Shown here piece by piece: positions 14,301 through 26,800 of a DNA stretch of 64,000 nucleotides (position 1 is its first letter; each line of letters opens with the position of its first letter). Position numbers and translations under genes: made by a program. Below the pieces are notes generated by a model. It searched no databases. It was not told the DNA's origin and was given only the letters and a program-made list of their open reading frames with translations. Source of the stretch: Streptomyces rapamycinicus NRRL 5491. Lineage in GTDB: Bacteria > Actinomycetota > Actinomycetes > Streptomycetales > Streptomycetaceae. The stretch covers positions 9,548,001-9,612,000 of the forward strand of contig NZ_CP085193.1 of NCBI RefSeq assembly GCF_024298965.1. Direction: 5' to 3'.

Positions 14301-14879
14301 CGGGGTCTGACCGCTGGTGGCCTCGCCGCACGCCCGACCGCGGCCGTTGCCGTGGCTGCCGGTGGCCTGGCGGCCCGGTTGGCCGCCTTGAGTCCTGCCG
14401 AGCGTGAGCAGGAAGTCCTGGAGATCGTCCGGGCCTCCGTCGCCGTCGTGCTGGGCCACGCACACCCCGGGGACATTGATCCCCAGTGGGCGTTCCGGGA
14501 CATGGGCATCGACTCCCTGACCGGGCTGGAGCTGCGCAACCGGCTCGCGAACGAGACCGGCCTCACCCTCCCCGCCACCTTGGTCTTCGACCAGCCGACA
14601 CCATTGGAGGTTGCCCGGTTCCTGTGCCCGGAGATCCTTGCGGACGTGGTGGTGGAACCGGCGGTCCTCACCCAGCTCACCCAGCTGGAATCAATCCTCT
14701 CCGAAGTACCCGCGGACAGCGAAATGCGCTCCGACATCACGGCCCGGCTGCGGACGGTGCTGTTGAAATGGATGCGCAACCAGGAGCCGGCGGCGGAGAA
14801 CACCGCGGCACAGAAACTCGAGTCGGCCTCGGCTGATGAAGTCTTTGACTTTATTGCTAAAGAGCTAGGAGTTTCCTAA
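3..14879 (+). CDS. Modular type I polyketide synthase subunit, 5' end outside the window
   Basis: The frame is open from the left edge, so the true start lies upstream; 4958 residues are visible. Domain order is ER-KR-ACP (end of a module), then KS-AT-DH-ER-KR-ACP twice, then a C-terminal docking region of about 80 residues rich in charged helices. It extends an ACP-bound chain by decarboxylative condensation and fully reduces each beta-carbon. Every complete domain has its signature residues: KS Cys in DTACSSS, KR Tyr in [10 protein letters not shown] Ser in MGIDSL. The KRs carry an IDD motif and lack the A-type Trp, which suggests B-type. The gene ends 4 bp before the next PKS gene, so the two are surely co-transcribed and the proteins probably dock in this order. 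No thioesterase is present. The product is not identified. Confidence 0.97.
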   Translation, partial: DDSRLVVWTQGAAAGQDLAGAAVTGLVRSAQSEHPGRLLLADVDPSTGLDPDSDADVDTVLAVALEADEPEVRISPATGGGTVVANGRRLVRAGASGELALPGGSGWRVEVTQPGDLGSVAVIDAPEAGVALSAGQVRVGLRAAGVNFHDVVGGLGMVVDGRVLGMEGAGVVLELGPGVDGLTVGQSVMGLVSGWGPVGVVDSRLLAPIPQGWSFQQAASVSAGFLTAFYGLRDLARVRPGQRVLIHAGTGGVGTAAVQLAKEWGLEVFATASPAKQHALRAMGVDESHIASTRDLTFCDQFLAVTGGEGMEVVVNALAGEFTDASLRLLPRGGQFVEMGKTDIRDAAQVAESHPGVVYQAFDLMDAGVPRVAEMLSELGGMFDAGTLVPPRVTCFELSQAVAALRHLQAARHIGKVVLNVPAEWDPQGTVLVTGGPGTLGGELARHLVDVRGMRHLLLMSRRGPAAPGVARLVAELAQSGASVRVQAGDAADRDALASVLARIQVERPLTAVVHAAGVIDDATVESLTPARMVPVLSAKADAAWNLHELTEGVGLAGFVLYSSAAAVMGSAGQGSYAAANAFLDALAAYRRDRHLAGQSLAWGLWDQTSEMTGHLEGAGLSRLRRGGVQPLSTEQGLALFEAATALGASLAVPARLEVTGLSRGGRPVPALLRGLTAGDVPTRPTAAMATVAHAGGLAARLVALGPTEREQEVLEVVRAAAAVVLGHSRPGDVDPQRAFREMGIDSLTGLELRNRLANETGLSLPATLVFDQPTPLEVARFLVAEACGTERAVGAAVVPVVRVGTDEPVAIVGMGCRYPGGVEDPEGFWRLVAAGTDAMSGFPADRGWDVDGLSESGDEGIAFAPVGGFLDGAGEFDAEFFGISPREALGMDPQQRLLLETCWEALEDAGITPASLKGTDTGVYAGIITSGYRISEQDGAGGFGLTGTTASVASGRVAYSLGLQGPAVSIDTACSSSLTAIHLAAQALRAGECGIALAGGVTVMATPGTYTEFARQRGLAADGRCKPFAEAADGTGWGEGVGVLVLERLSDARERGHRILAVVAGSAVNQDGASNGLSAPNGPSQQRVIWAALASAGLQPADVDVVEAHGTGTALGDPIEAQALLATYGQGRPEGRPLLLGSVKSNIGHAQAAAGVAGVIKMVQAMRHGMLPQTLHVDAPSSHVDWSAGAVELLSTAREWPAGTGPRRAGVSAFGISGTNVHVILEQPAQDAPVLDVPVLDGVGPASELGLVSAGSVAWVVSARSGAALAGQAGRLAEFVAARPDVSVRDVAFSLAATRTTGFSHRLAVIGDERDQLVAGLAAVATGQEAPGVVTGVAGSSSVSRPVFVFAGQGAQWVGMGLQLWDEEPVFAAVMERCAAALEPFVDWQLRDVLADAGLLARVDVVQPASWAVAVSLAELWRAYGVEPAAVAGHSQGEIAAACVAGGLSLEDGARVVALRSGALAGLAGTGGMVSVPAGLDEVGEWVSRWGVDLSVAAVNGPRQVVVAGAASACAEFVDAYADRGARRIAVDYASHTAHVEAVQDRLAGDLAGVSPVSGSVPFYSTLEARVLDTAGLDGGYWFRNLREPVRFGEVVAGLAAEGHRVFVEVSPHPVLGLAIVQAGEDLVAAGTLQRGDGGRSRWLTALAGAYAAGVEVDWAVVAGEGAQTVALPTYPFQRERYWPKAVATRGDASSIGLQRSGYPLLGAAVWLAEGDGLVLTGRLSLAAMPWLADHAVHGTVLLPGTAFVDLAVHAGDLAGCGTLEELTLQEPLTLPGQGGVQLQVHVGDSDDDSGRRTVTVSSREGEGEWVRHAVGVLTPAGSEPAPAPLGAWPPAGAEPVPVDDAYEKLARRGYAYGPAFQGLRQVWRAGDTVYAEVELPQAAEADAAGFGLHPALLDAALHGLLAASDGSGGTGLPFAWSGVRLLADGARHLRVVLAPVQGGVSVTAFDGVGEPVLQARSLALREVPAGQFAGPGRQVRQSLFTVDWVPLPQVPAAGVQWVRHGESVGSVVAPVVVAAVPAAEPAVSAPRAAQLAAARVLGWVQQWLADPGTDDSRLVVWIQGAAAGQDLAGAAVAGLVRSAQSEHPGRLLLVDVDLSADLDPGRDADVDAVLAVALDTDEPEVRIRLEAGGIAAFGRRLVRAGVSGELVLPGGAGWRVEVAQPGDLGSAAVIDAPEAGVALSAGQVRVGLRAAGVNFHDVVGGLGMVVDGRVLGMEGAGVVLEIGPGVDGLTVGQSVMGLVSGWGPVGVVDGRLLAPIPRGWSFQQAASVSAGFLTAFYALRDLAQAQPGQRVLIHAGTGGVGTAAVQLAKMWGLEVFATASPAKQPALRAMGVADTHIASTRDLVFCERFLAVTGGEGMDVVVNALAGEFTDASLRLLPRGGRFVEMGKTDIRNPEQVAQTHPGVVYQAFDLMDAGEPRVAEMLSELGGMFEAGTLTPPPVTCFELSQAVAALRHLQAARHIGKVVLNVPAEWDPQGTVLVTGGTGTLGGELARHLVDVRGMRHLLLMSRRGPAALGVAHLAAELAELGAEVRVQAGDAADRDALASVLARIQVERPLTAVVHAAGVIDDATVESLTPARMVPVLSAKADAAWNLHELTEDAGLAGFVLYSSAAAVMGSAGQGSYAAANAFLDALAAYRRDRQLAGQSLAWGLWDQTSEMTGHLEGAGLSRLRRGGVQPLSTEQGLALFEAAAALGASLAVPARLEVTGLSRSGRPVPALLRGLTAGEVSARPTAAVAVAAGGLAARLAAFSPAEREHDVVEVVRAAAAVVLGHSRPGDVDPQRAFREMGIDSLTGLELRNRLAAETGLSLPATLVFDQPTPLEVARFLVAEACGPEEPVGESAVPVVRVGTDEPVAIVGMGCRFPGGVEDPEDFWQLVATGTDAMSGFPVNRGWETPDLSESGDEGTAFAPVGGFLYGAGEFDAEFFGISPREALGMDPQQRLLLETCWEALEDAGITPGSLKGTDTGVYAGIVASGYRISERDGAGGFGMTGTTASVASGRVAYSLGLQGPAVSIDTACSSSLTAIHLAAQALRSGECGIALAGGVTVMATPGTYREFARQRGLAADGRCKPFAEAADGTGWGEGVGMVVLERLSDARERGHRVLAVISGSAVNQDGASNGLSAPNGPSQQRVIRAALASAGLQSADVDVVEAHGTGTALGDPIEAQALLATYGQGRPEGRPLWLGSVKSNIGHTQAAAGVAGVIKMVQAMRNGVLPQTLHVDAPSSHVDWSAGAVELLTESREWPAGTGPRRAGVSGFGISGTNVHLILEQPVQDESAQDVSAVDAPVLDGLVSAGSVAWVLSARSDVALAGQAGRLAEFVVARPEVSVRDVAFSLAATRTTGFAHRLVVVGGGREQLLESLGGVAGGGVVPGVVSGVAGGGGGGVAVVFSGQGSQRVGMGLGLYEVFPVFAEAFDEVCGEFEGLLPGSLREVIAAGGAGLDRTVFAQAGLFAVQVGLFRLWSSWGVVPQCVAGHSIGEVTAAYVAGVWDLADACAVVAARGRLMQALPAGGAMAVLDASWAQADGLVAGRSGVAVAAVNGVRQTVISGVESVVEELAGVWCEGGGRARRLRVSHAFHSPLMDPMLEEFGAVLEGVVCREPQIAMVLGTPGADVTDPAYWVSHVRETVRHHDVVQAIRAQGVGVFAELGPDGALSAMDDDGSAIWIPALREGQDEPETALRALAGLYTSGVEVDWAAVTAAGASKVALPTYPFQHQHYWPKAFTTRGDVSSAGQQQSGHPLLAAAVWLAEGDGLVLTGRLSLAAMPWLGDHTVHGTVLLPGTAFVDLAIHAGDLAGCGTLEELTLQEPLLLPSSGGVQLQVHVGDSDSGRRTVTVSSREGEGEWVRNAVGVLAAVGSETAPTPLDVWPPTGAEPVQTDGAYERFAQRGYGYGPAFQGLRQVWQVGDTVYAEVELPEVVEADVAGFGLHPALLDAGLHGLLAVSEGSGGTGLPFAWSGVRLLAGGARHLRVVLAPVQGGVSVTAFDGVGEPVLQVRSLALRDASAGQLSGSDRQVRQSLFTVDWVPLPAPEAVDAEVRWVRHGGSEVAPVVVAVVPAAPSGLSAPRAAQLAAARVLGWVQQWLADPGTDGSRLVVWIQGAAAGQDLAGAAVAGLVRSAQSEHPGRLLLVDVDPSADLDPGRDADVDAVLAMALDADEFEVRIRPEAGGIAAFGRRLVRAGAAGELELPRGSGWRVEVAQPGDLGSAAVVDAPDAGVALSAGQVRVGLRAVGVNFRDVVTGLGMVSDGRVLGGEGAGIVLETGPGVDGLTVGQSVMGLVPGWGPVGIVDSRLLAPIPRGWSFQQAAAVPVGYLTAFYALRGLAQAQPGQRVLIHAGTGGVGTAAVQLAKAWGLEVFATASPAKQPALRAMGVEESHIASTRDLAFCERFLAVTGGEGMDVVVNALAGEFTDASLRLLPRGGRFVEMGKTDIRNPEQIAESHPGVVYQAFDLMDAGEPRVAEMLSELGVMFDAGTVVPPRVTSFELSQAVAALRHLQAARHIGKVVVNVPAQWDPQGTVLVTGGTGTLGGELARHLVDVRGMRHLLLMSRRGPSAPGVAHLVAELAELGAEVRVQAGDAADRDALASVLARIAGERPLTAVVHAAGVIDDATVESLTPERMAPVLAAKADAAWNLHELTEGAGLAGFVLYSSAAAGMGSPGQGSYAAANAFLDALATYRRDRHLAGQSLAWGLWAQASEITGQLAGANLSRLRRGGVQPLSTEQGLALFEAATALGAPLAVPARLDLAAFSRGGRPVPALLRGLTAGGLAARPTAAVAVAAGGLAARLAALSPAEREQEVLEIVRASVAVVLGHAHPGDIDPQWAFRDMGIDSLTGLELRNRLANETGLTLPATLVFDQPTPLEVARFLCPEILADVVVEPAVLTQLTQLESILSEVPADSEMRSDITARLRTVLLKWMRNQEPAAENTAAQKLESASADEVFDFIAKELGVS
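2410..8520 (+). other. PKS module 1: KS-AT(methylmalonyl)-DH-ER-KR-ACP
   Basis: KS spans about 2424-3690 (Cys 2925-2927; EAHGTGT and KSNIGH histidine motifs present). AT spans about 4040-4960, with GHSQG at 4302-4316, YASH at 4602-4613 and an upstream RVDVVQ motif; this combination is the methylmalonyl-CoA signature. DH has HxxxGxxxxP starting at 5208 and an HPALLD motif. ER spans about 6463-7430 and shares the [13 protein letters not shown] variant with module 0. KR spans about 7444-8140. ACP Ser is at 8394-8396. Predicted outcome: one fully reduced C2 unit with a methyl branch. Confidence 0.92.
8560..14625 (+). other. PKS module 2: KS-AT(malonyl)-DH-ER-KR-ACP
   Basis: KS spans about 8578-9840 (Cys 9078-9080). 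AT spans about 10175-11060, with GHSIG at 10446-10460 and HAFH at 10749-10760, the malonyl-CoA signature. DH His is at 11337-11339; the second motif reads [10 protein letters not shown], keeping the catalytic Asp. ER spans about 12583-13550, KR about 13561-14280, and ACP Ser is at 14514-14516. Predicted outcome: an unbranched, fully reduced C2 unit. The AT segment is almost identical at the nucleotide level to those at about 16600-17600 and 22760-23765. Confidence 0.92.
14867..14871 (+). promoter_or_regulatory. Ribosome binding site of the second PKS gene, inside the end of the first
   Basis: AGGAG lies 12 nt before the ATG at 14884 and overlaps the last codons of the upstream PKS gene, whose TAA is at 14877-14879. 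This fixes the start and supports translational coupling. Confidence 0.7.
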
Positions 14880-14883
14880 TCCA

Positions 14884-17800
14884 ATGACTGAGATGACAGA
14901 GCACGAGAAGCTCCTCAGCTACCTGAAGAAGGTCACGGCCGACTCCTACGAGACCAAGGAACGCCTGCGGAAGATCGAGGCACGCGAACAGGAACCGGTG
15001 GCGATCGTCGGTATGGGGTGCCGGTTCCCGGGTGGGGTCGAGGACCCGGAGGGTTTCTGGCAGCTGGTTGCTACGGGGACCGATGCGATGTCGGGCTTCC
15101 CGGTGAACCGCGGTTGGGAGACGCCCGACCTGTCCGAGTCCGGTGACGAGGGCGCTGCCTACACCCCGGTGGGCGGGTTCCTGGAGGGTGCCGGTGATTT
15201 CGATGCGGAGTTCTTCGGGATCAGTCCGCGTGAGGCGTTGGGGATGGATCCCCAGCAGCGGTTGCTTTTGGAGACGTGTTGGGAGGCGCTGGAGGACGCG
15301 GGCATTGCCCCGGGTTCGCTGAAGGGCACTGATACCGGGGTTTATGCGGGAATCATCGCGTTGGGGTACCGGGTCGGTGAGCGGGACGGTGCCGGTGGTT
15401 TCGGGATGACCGGGACGACGGCGAGTGTGGCGTCGGGCCGGGTGGCGTACTCGCTGGGGTTGCAGGGTCCGGCCGTCTCGATCGACACTGCCTGCTCGTC
15501 GTCTCTGACGGCGATTCACCTGGCCGCGCAGGCGCTCCGCTCCGGTGAGTGCGGGATGGCGCTGGCCGGTGGTGTGACGGTGATGGCCTCGCCTGGGACG
15601 TTCACGGAGTTCGCGCGGCAGCGGGGGTTGGCTGCCGATGGGCGGTGCAAGCCGTTCGCTGAGGCCGCTGATGGCACCGGGTGGGGCGAGGGCGTCGGTG
15701 TCCTGGTGCTGGAGCGGCTGTCCGATGCGCGTGAGCGTGGGCACCGGGTGCTCGCGGTGATCTCCGGTAGTGCGGTGAACCAGGATGGTGCGAGTAATGG
15801 TTTGTCGGCGCCGAATGGTCCGTCGCAGCAGCGGGTGATTCGGGCGGCGTTGGCGAGTGCGGGGTTGCAGCCGGCTGACGTTGATGTGGTGGAGGCGCAC
15901 GGTACGGGTACGGCGTTGGGTGATCCGATTGAGGCGCAGGCGCTGTTGGCAACGTACGGTCAGGGTCGGCCGGAGGGTCGGCCGTTGCTGTTGGGGTCGG
16001 TGAAGTCGAACATCGGTCACACGCAGGCGGCTGCGGGTGTCGCGGGCGTCATCAAGATGGTGCAGGCCATGCGGAACGGTGTGCTGCCGCAGACGCTGCA
16101 TGTGGATGCTCCGTCCTCTCATGTGGACTGGTCGGCCGGAGCGGTGGAGTTGCTGACCGAGTCGCGTGAGTGGCCGGCGGGTACTGGTCCGCGGCGTGCT
16201 GGTGTCTCGGGCTTCGGGATCAGCGGCACCAACGTTCATCTGATCCTGGAACAGCCCGTGCAGGATGAGTCTGCCCAGGACGTGTCTGCGGTGGACGCCC
16301 CTGTTCTGGATGGGTTGGTGTCTGCGGGTCCGGTGGTGTGGGTGTTGTCGGCGCGTTCTGATGTGGCGTTGGCCGGGCAGGCGGGTCGGTTGGCGGAGTT
16401 CGTGGCCGGGCGTCCGGAGGTCGCGGCGAAGGATGTGGCGTTCTCGTTGGCCGCGACCCGGACGACGGGGTTTGCGCATCGCTTGGTGGTGGTGGGTGGG
16501 GGTCGTGATCGGCTTTTGGAGGGTTTGAGGGCGGTGGCTGCTGCTGGTGTGGGTGGGGTGGTGCCGGGTGTGGTGTCTGGTGTTGCTGGTGGTGGTGGGG
16601 TTGCGGTGGTGTTTTCGGGTCAGGGTTCGCAGCGTGTGGGGATGGGTCTTGGGTTGTATGAGGTGTTTCCGGTGTTTGCTGAGGCGTTTGATGAGGTGTG
16701 TGGGGAGTTCGAGGGGTTGTTGCCGGGGTCTTTGCGTGAGGTGATCGCGGCTGGTGGTGCGGGGTTGGATCGGACGGTGTTTGCGCAGGCGGGGTTGTTC
16801 GCGGTGCAGGTGGGCTTGTTCCGGTTGTGGTCGTCGTGGGGTGTGGTGCCGCAGTGTGTGGCGGGTCATTCGATCGGTGAGGTGACGGCTGCGTATGTGG
16901 CGGGGGTGTGGGATCTGGCGGATGCGTGTGCGGTGGTGGCGGCGCGGGGTCGTCTGATGCAGGCGTTGCCGGCGGGTGGGGCGATGGCGGTGTTGGATGC
17001 GTCGTGGGCGCAGGCGGATGGGTTGGTTGCCGGGCGGTCGGGTGTGGCGGTTGCGGCGGTCAACGGTGTGCGTCAGACGGTGATTTCGGGTGTTGAGTCC
17101 GTGGTGGAGGAGTTGGCCGGGGTGTGGTGTGAGGGTGGTGGGAGGGCGCGTCGGCTGCGGGTGAGTCATGCGTTCCATTCGCCGTTGATGGATCCGATGT
17201 TGGAGGAGTTCGGGGCGGTTTTGGAGGGGGTGGTCTGTCGTGAGCCGCAGATTGCCATGGTGTTGGGGACGCCGGGTGCGGATGTGACGGATCCGGCGTA
17301 TTGGGTGTCGCATGTGCGGGAGACGGTCCGCCACCACGATGTGGTGCAGGCGATACGGGCTCAGGGTGTCGAGGTCTTCGCCGAACTGGGCCCGGACGGT
17401 GCGCTGTCGGCGATGGACGACGATGGCAGCGCGATATGGATTCCGGCGCTGCGCGAGGGCCAGGACGAACCCGAGACCGCACTACGCGCGCTCGCCGGTC
17501 TCTACACATCTGGTGTCGAGGTCGACTGGGCCGCGGTAACGGCTGCCGGCGCCAGCAAGGTCGCGCTGCCGACGTATCCGTTCCAGCACCAGCACTACTG
17601 GCCCAAGACGATGGCTGGTCGGGGAGATGTCTCGTCGGCTGGGCAGCAGCAGAGCGGGCATCCGTTGTTGGCCGCTGCGGTGTGGCTGGCCGAAGGTGAC
17701 GGGCTCGTGCTGACAGGTCGCCTGTCGCTCGCGGCGATGCCATGGCTGGCCGACCACACGGTGCATGGCACCGTTTTGCTGCCCGGCACGGCGTTCGTGG

Positions 17801-20800
17801 ACCTGGCGATCCACGCCGGAGATCTGGCCGGTTGCGGCACGTTGGAGGAGTTGACACTCCAGGAGCCGTTGCTTCTGCCTAGCTCCGGTGGAGTGCAGTT
17901 GCAGGTCCACGTCGGCGACAGCGACAGTGGTCGGCGAACGGTCACCGTCTCCTCTCGTGAGGGCGAGGGCGAGTGGGTCCGGCACGCGGTCGGTGTGCTG
18001 GCCACAGCCGATCGGGAGACGGCCCCGGCGCTGCTGGATGTTTGGCCGCCGGCCGGTGCGGAGTCGGTTCCGGTCGATGACGCCTATGAGAGGTTCGCCC
18101 AGCGGGGCTATGGGTATGGTCCGGCGTTCCAGGGTCTGCGTCAGGTCTGGCAGGTCGGGGACACCGTCTACACCGAGGTCGAGCTGCCCCAGGCCGCGGA
18201 AGCTGATGTGGCCGGGTTCGGCTTGCATCCCGCTCTCCTTGATGCCGCCCTGCACGGTCTGCTGGTCGCCAGTGATGGTGGTACTGGGACGGGGTTGCCG
18301 TTCGCCTGGTCGGGAGTGCGGCTGCTGGCCGACGGTGCCCGACACCTGCGGGTCGTCCTGGCGCGCGGCGCGGGCGGCGTCTCGGTGACGGCGTTCGACG
18401 GTGCTGGTCAGCCCGTCTTGCAGGCACAATCGCTGGCGATGCGTGAGGCCTTGGCCGGTCAGCTCAGCGGCTCGGACCGGCAAGTTCGGCAGTCGCTGTT
18501 CACCGTCGACTGGGTTCCGCTGCCGGCGCCTCAGGTCGCTGACGCCGAAGTGCGGTGGGTGCGGCACGGCGGGTCCGACGTGGCGCCGGTGGTGGTGGCG
18601 GTGGTTCCGGCTGCCGAGCCCGGGGTGTCGGCGCCGCGGGCGGCTCAGCTGGCTGCCGCGAGGGTGTTGGGTTGGGTGCAGGAGTGGCTGGCCGATCCCG
18701 GGACCGATGGTTCGCGGTTGGTGGTCTGGATCCAGGGTGCGGCTGCCGGGCAGGATCTGGCGGGCGCTGCGGTGGCGGGTCTGGTTCGTTCTGCGCAGTC
18801 CGAGCACCCGGGCCGGCTGCTGCTGGTCGACGTCGACCTGTCAGCCGACTTGGACCCTGGTCGCGACGCTGATGTGGACGCTGTCCTGGCCGTGGCACTG
18901 GACGCCGACGAGCCCGAGGTCCGCATCTCTCCGGCTGCTGACGGCGGGGGCATGGTTGCCTTTGGTCGGCGCTTGGCCCGCGCCAGTGAGCTGGCACTGC
19001 CCCGTGGTTCGGGTTGGCGGGTCGAGGTCGCCCAGCCTGGTGACCTGGGCAGCGCCGCTGTCGTCGACGCCCCCGACGCGGGCGTGGCCCTGTCGGCGGG
19101 TCAGGTGCGGGTAGGCCTGCGTGCGGCGGGTGTGAACTTCCGCGACGTGGTCGCCGGGCTCGGAATGGTCGCGGACAACCGAGGCCTCGGCGGCGAAGGT
19201 GCCGGGGTCGTCCTGGAGATCGGTCCCGGGGTGGACGGTCTGACCGTCGGTCAGTCGGTGATGGGTCTGGTTCCGGGTTGGGGTCCGGTCGGGGTTGTGG
19301 ACAGCCGGTTGGTGGCTGCCATCCCGCGGGGTTGGTCGTTCCAGCAGGCCGCGGCGGTGCCGGTCGGGTTCCTCACCGCGTTCTACGCGTTGCGGGACCT
19401 GGCCCGGGTCCGCCCGGGTCAGCGGGTCCTCATCCACGCCGGGACCGGTGGGGTCGGTACGGCTGCGGTGCAGTTGGCCAAGGCGTGGGGTTTGGAGGTT
19501 TTCGCGACCGCGAGCCCGGCCAAGCAGCAAGCGTTGCGGGCCATCGGTGTGGAGGAGAGCCACATCGCTTCCACCCGTGACCTGGCCTTCTGCGACCAGT
19601 TCCTGGCCGTGACCGGTGGCGGGGGCATGGACGTGGTCCTCAATGCCCTCGCCGGGGAGTTCACGGACGCCTCCCTGCGGCTGCTGCCGCGCGGTGGCCG
19701 GTTCGTGGAGATGGGCAAGACCGACATCCGCAACCCCGAGCAAGTGGCCCAGACCTGCCCCGGTGTGGTGTATCAGGCGTTCGACCTGATGGATGCGGGC
19801 GAGCCACGGGTCGCGGAGATGCTGTCCGAGCTCGGTGGCTTGTTCGACGCTGGGACGCTGACTCCGCCGCCTGTGACGTGTTTCGAGCTGTCGCAGGCGG
19901 TGGCGGCGCTGCGCCATCTCCAGGCCGCCCGGCACGTGGGCAAGGTCGTGTTGAACGTCCCCGCTGAGTGGGACCCGCAGGGCACGGTGCTGGTCACGGG
20001 TGGCACCGGGACGCTGGGCGGGGAACTGGCCCGGCACCTGGTGGACGTGCGTGGCATGCGGCACCTGGTGCTGTTGTCGCGGCGGGGTCCGGCGGCGCCG
20101 GGAGTGGCTCGCCTGGTCGCCGAGTTGGCTGAGCTTGGTGCGGAGGTTCGGGTGCAGGCGGCCGACGCCGCCGACCGTGACGCCTTGGCCCCGGTGCTGA
20201 CCAGGATCTCGACGGATCGGCCGTTGACCGCCGTGATTCATGCCGCCGGTGTGATCGACGACGCGACCGTGGAGTCGCTGACGCCCGAGCGCATGGCGCC
20301 GGTGCTGGCCGCCAAGGCGGATGCGGCGTGGAACCTGCATGAGCTGACCGAAGACGCGGGCCTGGCCGGCTTCGTCCTCTACTCCTCGGCCGCAGCGGGC
20401 ATGGGCAGCCCGGGCCAAGGCAGTTACGCCGCCGCCAACGCGTTCCTGGACGCACTCGCCACCTACCGTCGAGACCGGCACCTGGCCGGCCAGTCGCTGG
20501 CCTGGGGCCTGTGGGCCCAGGCGTCGGGGATGACCGGGCACCTGGAGGGTGCGGGTCTGTCGCGCCTGCGCCGTGGCGGCATCCAAGCGCTGACTACCGA
20601 GCAGGGCCTGGCGCTGTTCGAGGCCGCTGCCGCGCTGGGTGCGGCCTTGGCCGTCCCGGCCCGGCTGGACCTGACGGGTCTGTCTCGTGGCGGCCGCCCG
20701 GTGCCCGCACTGCTGCGCGGCTTGGCCGTCGGCGCGCTGGCCCGCCCGACCGCAGCCGTTGCCGTGGCTGCCGGTGGCCTGGCGGCGCGTCTGGTCGCGC

Positions 20801-23800
20801 TCGGCCCCGTCGAGCGTGAGCAGGAGGTTCTGGAGATCGTCCGGGCGGCTGCGGCCGTTGTCCTGGGTCACAGTCGACCTGGGGACATCGATCCTCAGCG
20901 GGCGTTCCGTGAGATGGGTATCGACTCGCTGACCGGTCTGGAGCTGCGCAACCGACTGTCGGCCGAGACGGGCCTGAGCCTGCCCGCCACCTTGGTCTTC
21001 GACCAGCCGACACCGTTGGAGGTTGCCCGGTTCCTCGTGGCAGAGGTGTGCGGGGCTGAGCAGGCTGTCGGTGCGGCGGTTGTGCCGGTGGTCCGTGTCG
21101 GTACGGATGAGCCGGTGGCGATCGTGGGCATGGGGTGCCGGTTCCCGGGCGGGGTGGAGAACCCGGAGGGCTTCTGGCGGTTGATTGCTTCGGGGACCGA
21201 TGCGATGTCGGGCTTCCCGGTGAACCGCGGTTGGGAGACGCCCGACCTGTCCGAGTCCGGTGACGAGGGCGCTGCCTACACTCCGATGGGCGGGTTCCTG
21301 GACGGCGCTGGTGAGTTCGATGCGGAGTTCTTCGGGATCAGTCCGCGTGAGGCGTTGGGGATGGATCCGCAGCAGCGGTTGCTGTTGGAGACGTGCTGGG
21401 AGGCGCTGGAAGACGCGGGGATCGAGCCGGGTTCGCTGCGTGGCTCCGACACGGGTGTCTACGCCGGCATCATCGCGTTGGGGTACCGGGTCGGTGAGCG
21501 GGACGGTGCCGGTGGTTTCGGGATGACCGGGACGACGGCGAGTGTGGCGTCGGGACGCGTGGCGTACTCGCTGGGGTTGCAGGGTCCCGCCGTCTCGATC
21601 GACACTGCCTGCTCATCGTCGCTGACGGCCATCCACCTGGCCGCGCAGGCGCTCCGCTCCGGTGAGTGCGGGATCGCGCTGGCCGGTGGCGTCACCGTCA
21701 TGCCCACCCCAGGAACGTTCACGGAGTTCGCGCGGCAGCGAGGACTCGCTGCCGATGGGCGGTGCAAGCCGTTCTCGGACGCCGCTGACGGCACCGGGTG
21801 GGGCGAAGGTGTCGGGATGGTGGTGCTGGAGCGGTTGTCCGTTGCCCGTGAGCGTGGGCACCGGGTGTTGGCGGTGGTTGCGGGTAGTGCGGTGAACCAG
21901 GATGGTGCGAGTAATGGTTTGTCGGCGCCGAATGGTCCGTCGCAGCAGCGGGTGATTCGGGCGGCGTTGGCGAGTGCGGGGTTGCAGCCGGGCGATGTCG
22001 ATGTGGTGGAGGCGCACGGTACGGGTACGGCGTTGGGTGACCCGATTGAGGCGCAGGCGCTGTTGGCAACGTACGGTCAGGGTCGGCCGGAGGGTCGGCC
22101 GTTGCTGTTGGGGTCGGTGAAGTCGAACATCGGTCACACGCAGGCGGCGGCGGGTGTCGCGGGCGTCATCAAGATGGTGCAGGCCATGCGGAACGGCGTG
22201 CTGCCCCAGACGCTCCATGTGGATGCTCCGTCCTCTCATGTGGACTGGTCGGCCGGAGCGGTGGAGTTGCTGACCGAGTCGCGTGAGTGGCCGGCGGGTA
22301 CTGGTCCGCGGCGGGCTGGTGTCTCGGGCTTCGGGATCAGCGGCACCAACGTCCACGTCATTCTTGAGCAGCCTGCCCAGGACGTCCCTGCGCTGGACGG
22401 TTCTGGCGACGGCGGAGAGGCCCTGGAGGCCACTGCCCAGGACGTGTCTGCGGTGGACGCCCCTGTTCTGGATGGGTTGGTGTCTGCGGGTTCGGTGGTG
22501 TGGGTGTTGTCGGCGCGTTCTGATGTGGCGTTGGCCGGGCAGGCGGGTCGGTTGGCGGAGTTCGTTGTGGCTCGTCCGGAGGTGTCGGTTCGGGATGTGG
22601 CGTTCTCGTTGGCCGCGACCCGGACGACGGGGTTTGCGCATCGCTTGGTGGTGGTGGGTGGGGGTCGTGATCGGCTTTTGGAGGGTTTGAGGGCGGTGGC
22701 TGCTGCTGGTGTGGGTGGGGTGGTGCCGGGTGTGGTGTCTGGTGTTGCTGGTGGTGGTGGGGTTGCGGTGGTGTTTTCGGGTCAGGGTTCGCAGCGTGTG
22801 GGGATGGGTCTTGGGTTGTATGAGGTGTTTCCGGTGTTTGCTGAGGCGTTTGATGAGGTGTGTGGGGAGTTCGAGGGGTTGTTGCCGGGGTCTTTGCGTG
22901 AGGTGATCGCGGCTGGTGGTGCGGGGTTGGATCGGACGGTGTTTGCGCAGGCGGGGTTGTTCGCGGTGCAGGTGGGCTTGTTCCGGTTGTGGTCGTCGTG
23001 GGGTGTGGTGCCGCAGTGTGTGGCGGGTCATTCGATCGGTGAGGTGACGGCTGCGTATGTGGCGGGGGTGTGGGATCTGGCGGATGCGTGTGCGGTGGTG
23101 GCGGCGCGGGGTCGTCTGATGCAGGCGTTGCCGGCGGGTGGGGCGATGGCGGTGTTGGATGCGTCGTGGGCGCAGGCGGATGGGTTGGTTGCCGGGCGGT
23201 CGGGTGTGGCGGTTGCGGCGGTCAACGGTGTGCGTCAGACGGTGATTTCGGGTGTTGAGTCCGTGGTGGAGGAGTTGGCCGGGGTGTGGTGTGAGGGTGG
23301 TGGGAGGGCGCGTCGGCTGCGGGTGAGTCATGCGTTCCATTCGCCGTTGATGGATCCGATGTTGGAGGAGTTCGGGGCGGTTTTGGAGGGGGTGGTCTGT
23401 CGTGAGCCGCAGATTGCCATGGTGTTGGGGACGCCGGGTGCGGATGTGACGGATCCGGCGTATTGGGTGTCGCATGTGCGGGAGACGGTCCGCCACCACG
23501 ATGTGGTGCAGGCGATACGGGCTCAGGGTGTCGGGGTCTTCGCCGAACTGGGCCCGGACGGTGCGCTGTCGGCGATGGACGACGATGGCAGCGCGATATG
23601 GATTCCGGCGCTGCGCGAGGGCCAGGACGAACCCGAGACCGCACTACGCGCGCTCGCCGGTCTCTACACATCTGGTGTCGAGGTCGACTGGGCCGCGGTA
23701 ACGGCTGCCGGCGCCAGCAAGGTCGCGCTGCCGACGTATCCGTTCCAGCACCAGCACTACTGGCCCAAGGCCTTCACCACTCGTGGGGATGTTTCGTCGG

Positions 23801-26800
23801 CTGGGCAGCAGCAGAGCGGGCATCCGTTGTTGGCCGCTGCGGTGTGGCTGGCCGAGGGCGACGGGCTCGTGCTGACAGGTCGCCTGTCGCTCGCGGCGAT
23901 GCCGTGGCTCGGCGACCACACGGTGCATGGCACCGTTTTGCTGCCCGGCACGGCGTTCGTGGACCTGGCGATCCACGCCGGGGACCTGGCCGGTTGCGGG
24001 ACGCTGGAGGAACTGACGCTCCAGGAACCGCTGATCCTTCCCGGCTCCGGTGGTGTCCAGCTCCAGGTCCACGTCGGCGACAGCGACAGTGGCCGGCGAA
24101 CGGTCACCGTCTCCTCCCGTGAAGGCGAGGGCGAGTGGGTCCGGAACGCGGTCGGTGTGCTGGCCACAGCCGATCGGGAGACGGCCCCCACTCCGCTGGA
24201 TGTTTGGCCGCCGACGGGTGCGGAGCCTGTTCAGACGGACGGCGCCTATGAGAGGTTCGCTCAGCGGGGCTATGGGTATGGTCCGGCGTTCCAGGGTCTG
24301 CGTCAGGTCTGGCAGGTCGGGGACACCGTGTACGCCGAGGTGGAGCTGCCCCAGGCCGCGGAAGCCGATGTGGCCGGGTTCGGCTTGCATCCCGCTCTCC
24401 TTGATGCCGCCCTGCACGGTCTGCTGGTCGCCAGTGATGGTGGTACTGGGACGGGGTTGCCGTTCGCCTGGTCGGGAGTGCGGCTGCTGGCCGGCGGTGC
24501 CCGCCACCTGCGCGTGGTCCTGGCCGCCGCACAGGGTGGTGTCTCGGTGACGGCGTTCGACGGTGTTGGTGAACCGGTTTTGCAGGTGCGGTCGTTGGCG
24601 CTGAGGGAGGCCTCGGCCGGTCAGCTCGCCGGGCCTGGCCGGCAGGTGCGGCAGTCGCTGTTCACCGTGGACTGGGTCCCGCTTCCGCAGGTCCCGGCCG
24701 CCCCGGTGCAATGGGTTCGGCATGGTGAGTCGGTCGGCTCCGTGCCGGTGGTGGTGGCGGTGGTTCCGGCTGCCGAGCCCGGGGTGTCGGCGCCGCGGGC
24801 GGCTCAGCTGGCTGCCGCGAGGGTGTTGGGTTGGGTGCAGCAGTGGCTGGCCGATCCCGGGACGGACGATTCGCGGTTGGTGGTCTGGATCCAGGGTGCG
24901 GCTGCCGGGCAGGATCTGGCGGGCGCTGCGGTGGCGGGTCTGGTTCGTTCTGCGCAGTCCGAGCACCCGGGCCGGCTGCTGCTGGTCGACGTCGACCTGT
25001 CAGCCGATTTGGACCCTGGTCGCGACGCTGATGTGGACGCTGTCCTGGCCGTGGCACTGGACGCCGACGAGCCCGAGGTCCGCATCTCTCCGGCTGCTGA
25101 CGGCGGGGGCATGGTTGCCTTTGGTCGGCGCTTGGCCCGCGCCAGTGAGCTGGCACTGCCCTGTGGTTCGGGTTGGCGGGTCGAGGTGGCCCAGCCTGGT
25201 GACCTGGGCAGCGCCGCTGTCGTCGACGCCCCCGACGCGGGCGTGGTCCTGTCGGCGGGTCAGGTGCGGGTAGGCCTGCGTGCGGTGGGCGTGAACTTCC
25301 GCGACGTGGTCGCCGGGCTCGGAATGGTCGCGGACAACCGAGGCCTCGGCGGCGAAGGTGCCGGGATCGTCCTGGAGACCGGCCCCGGCGTAACCGGTCT
25401 TACGGTGGGCCAGTCGGTGATGGGTCTGGTGCCCGGCTGGGGTCCGGTCGGGATCGTGGACAGTCGGCTGCTTGCCCCGATTCCGCGGGGTTGGTCGTTC
25501 CAGCAGGCCGCGGCGGTGCCGGTCGGGTTCCTCACCGCGTTCTACGCGTTGCGGGATCTGGCCCAGGCCCAGCCCGGTCAGCGGGTCCTCATCCATGCCG
25601 GTACCGGTGGTGTGGGTACGGCTGCGGTGCAGCTCGCCCAGGCCTGGGGCTTGGAGGTTTTCGCGACCGCGAGTCCGGCCAAGCAGCAAGCGCTGCGGGC
25701 CATCGGTGTGGCGGAAACCCACATCGCCTCCACCCGCGACCTGGCCTTCTGTGAGCGGTTCCTGGGTGTCACGGGTGGCGAGGGCATGGACGTGGTCGTC
25801 AACGCCCTCGCCGGGGAGTTCACGGACGCCTCCCTGCGGCTGCTGCCGCGCGGCGGTCAGTTTGTCGAGATGGGCAAGACCGACATCCGCGATGCGGCGC
25901 AGGTCGCCGAGTCCCACCCCGGCGTCGTCTACCAGGCGTTCGACACGATGGACGCCGGTGCGCCGCGAGTCGCGGAGATGTTGGCCGAACTCGGGGCAAT
26001 GTTCGACGCGGGCACCCTGGTCCCGTCGCCGGTGACGTGTTTCGAGCTGTCCCAGGCGGTGGCGGCGCTGCGCCACCTCCAGGCCGCCCGCCACATCGGC
26101 AAGGTCGTGGTGAACGTCCCGGCCCAGTGGGACCCGCAGGGCACCGTCCTGATCACGGGTGGCACCGGAACGCTGGGCGGGGAACTGGCCCGGCACCTGG
26201 TGAACGTCCGCGGGATGAAACACCTGCTGCTGATGTCCCGGCGGGGCCCGGCGGCCCCGGGGGCGGCTCGTCTGGTGGCGGAGCTGGCGCAGTCGGGTGC
26301 GGAGGTGCGCGTGCAGGCGGGCGATGCCGCCGACCGGGACGCCCTCGCCTCCGTCCTGGCCAGGATCGCGGGTGAGCGTCCGCTGACGGCGGTGGTGCAT
26401 GCCGCCGGTGTGATCGACGACGCGACCGTGGAGTCGCTGACGCCCGAGCGCATGGCGCCGGTGCTGGCCGCCAAGGCCGATGCGGCGTGGAACCTGCACG
26501 AGCTGACCGAAGACACGGGCCTGGCCGGCTTCGTCCTCTACTCCTCGGCCGCGGCCGTCATGGGCAGCCCGGGCCAAGGCAGTTACGCCGCCGCCAACGC
26601 GTTCCTGGACGCACTCGCCACCTACCGCCGGGAACAGCACCTCGCCGGCCAGTCGCTGGCGTGGGGGCTGTGGGCCCAGGCCAGCGAGATCACCGGGCAG
26701 TTGGCCGGCGCCGACCTCTCCCGTCTGCGCCGTGGCGGCGTCCAGCCGCTGTCGACCGAGCAGGGCCTGGCGCTGTTCGAGGCCGCCACCGCGCTGGGTG

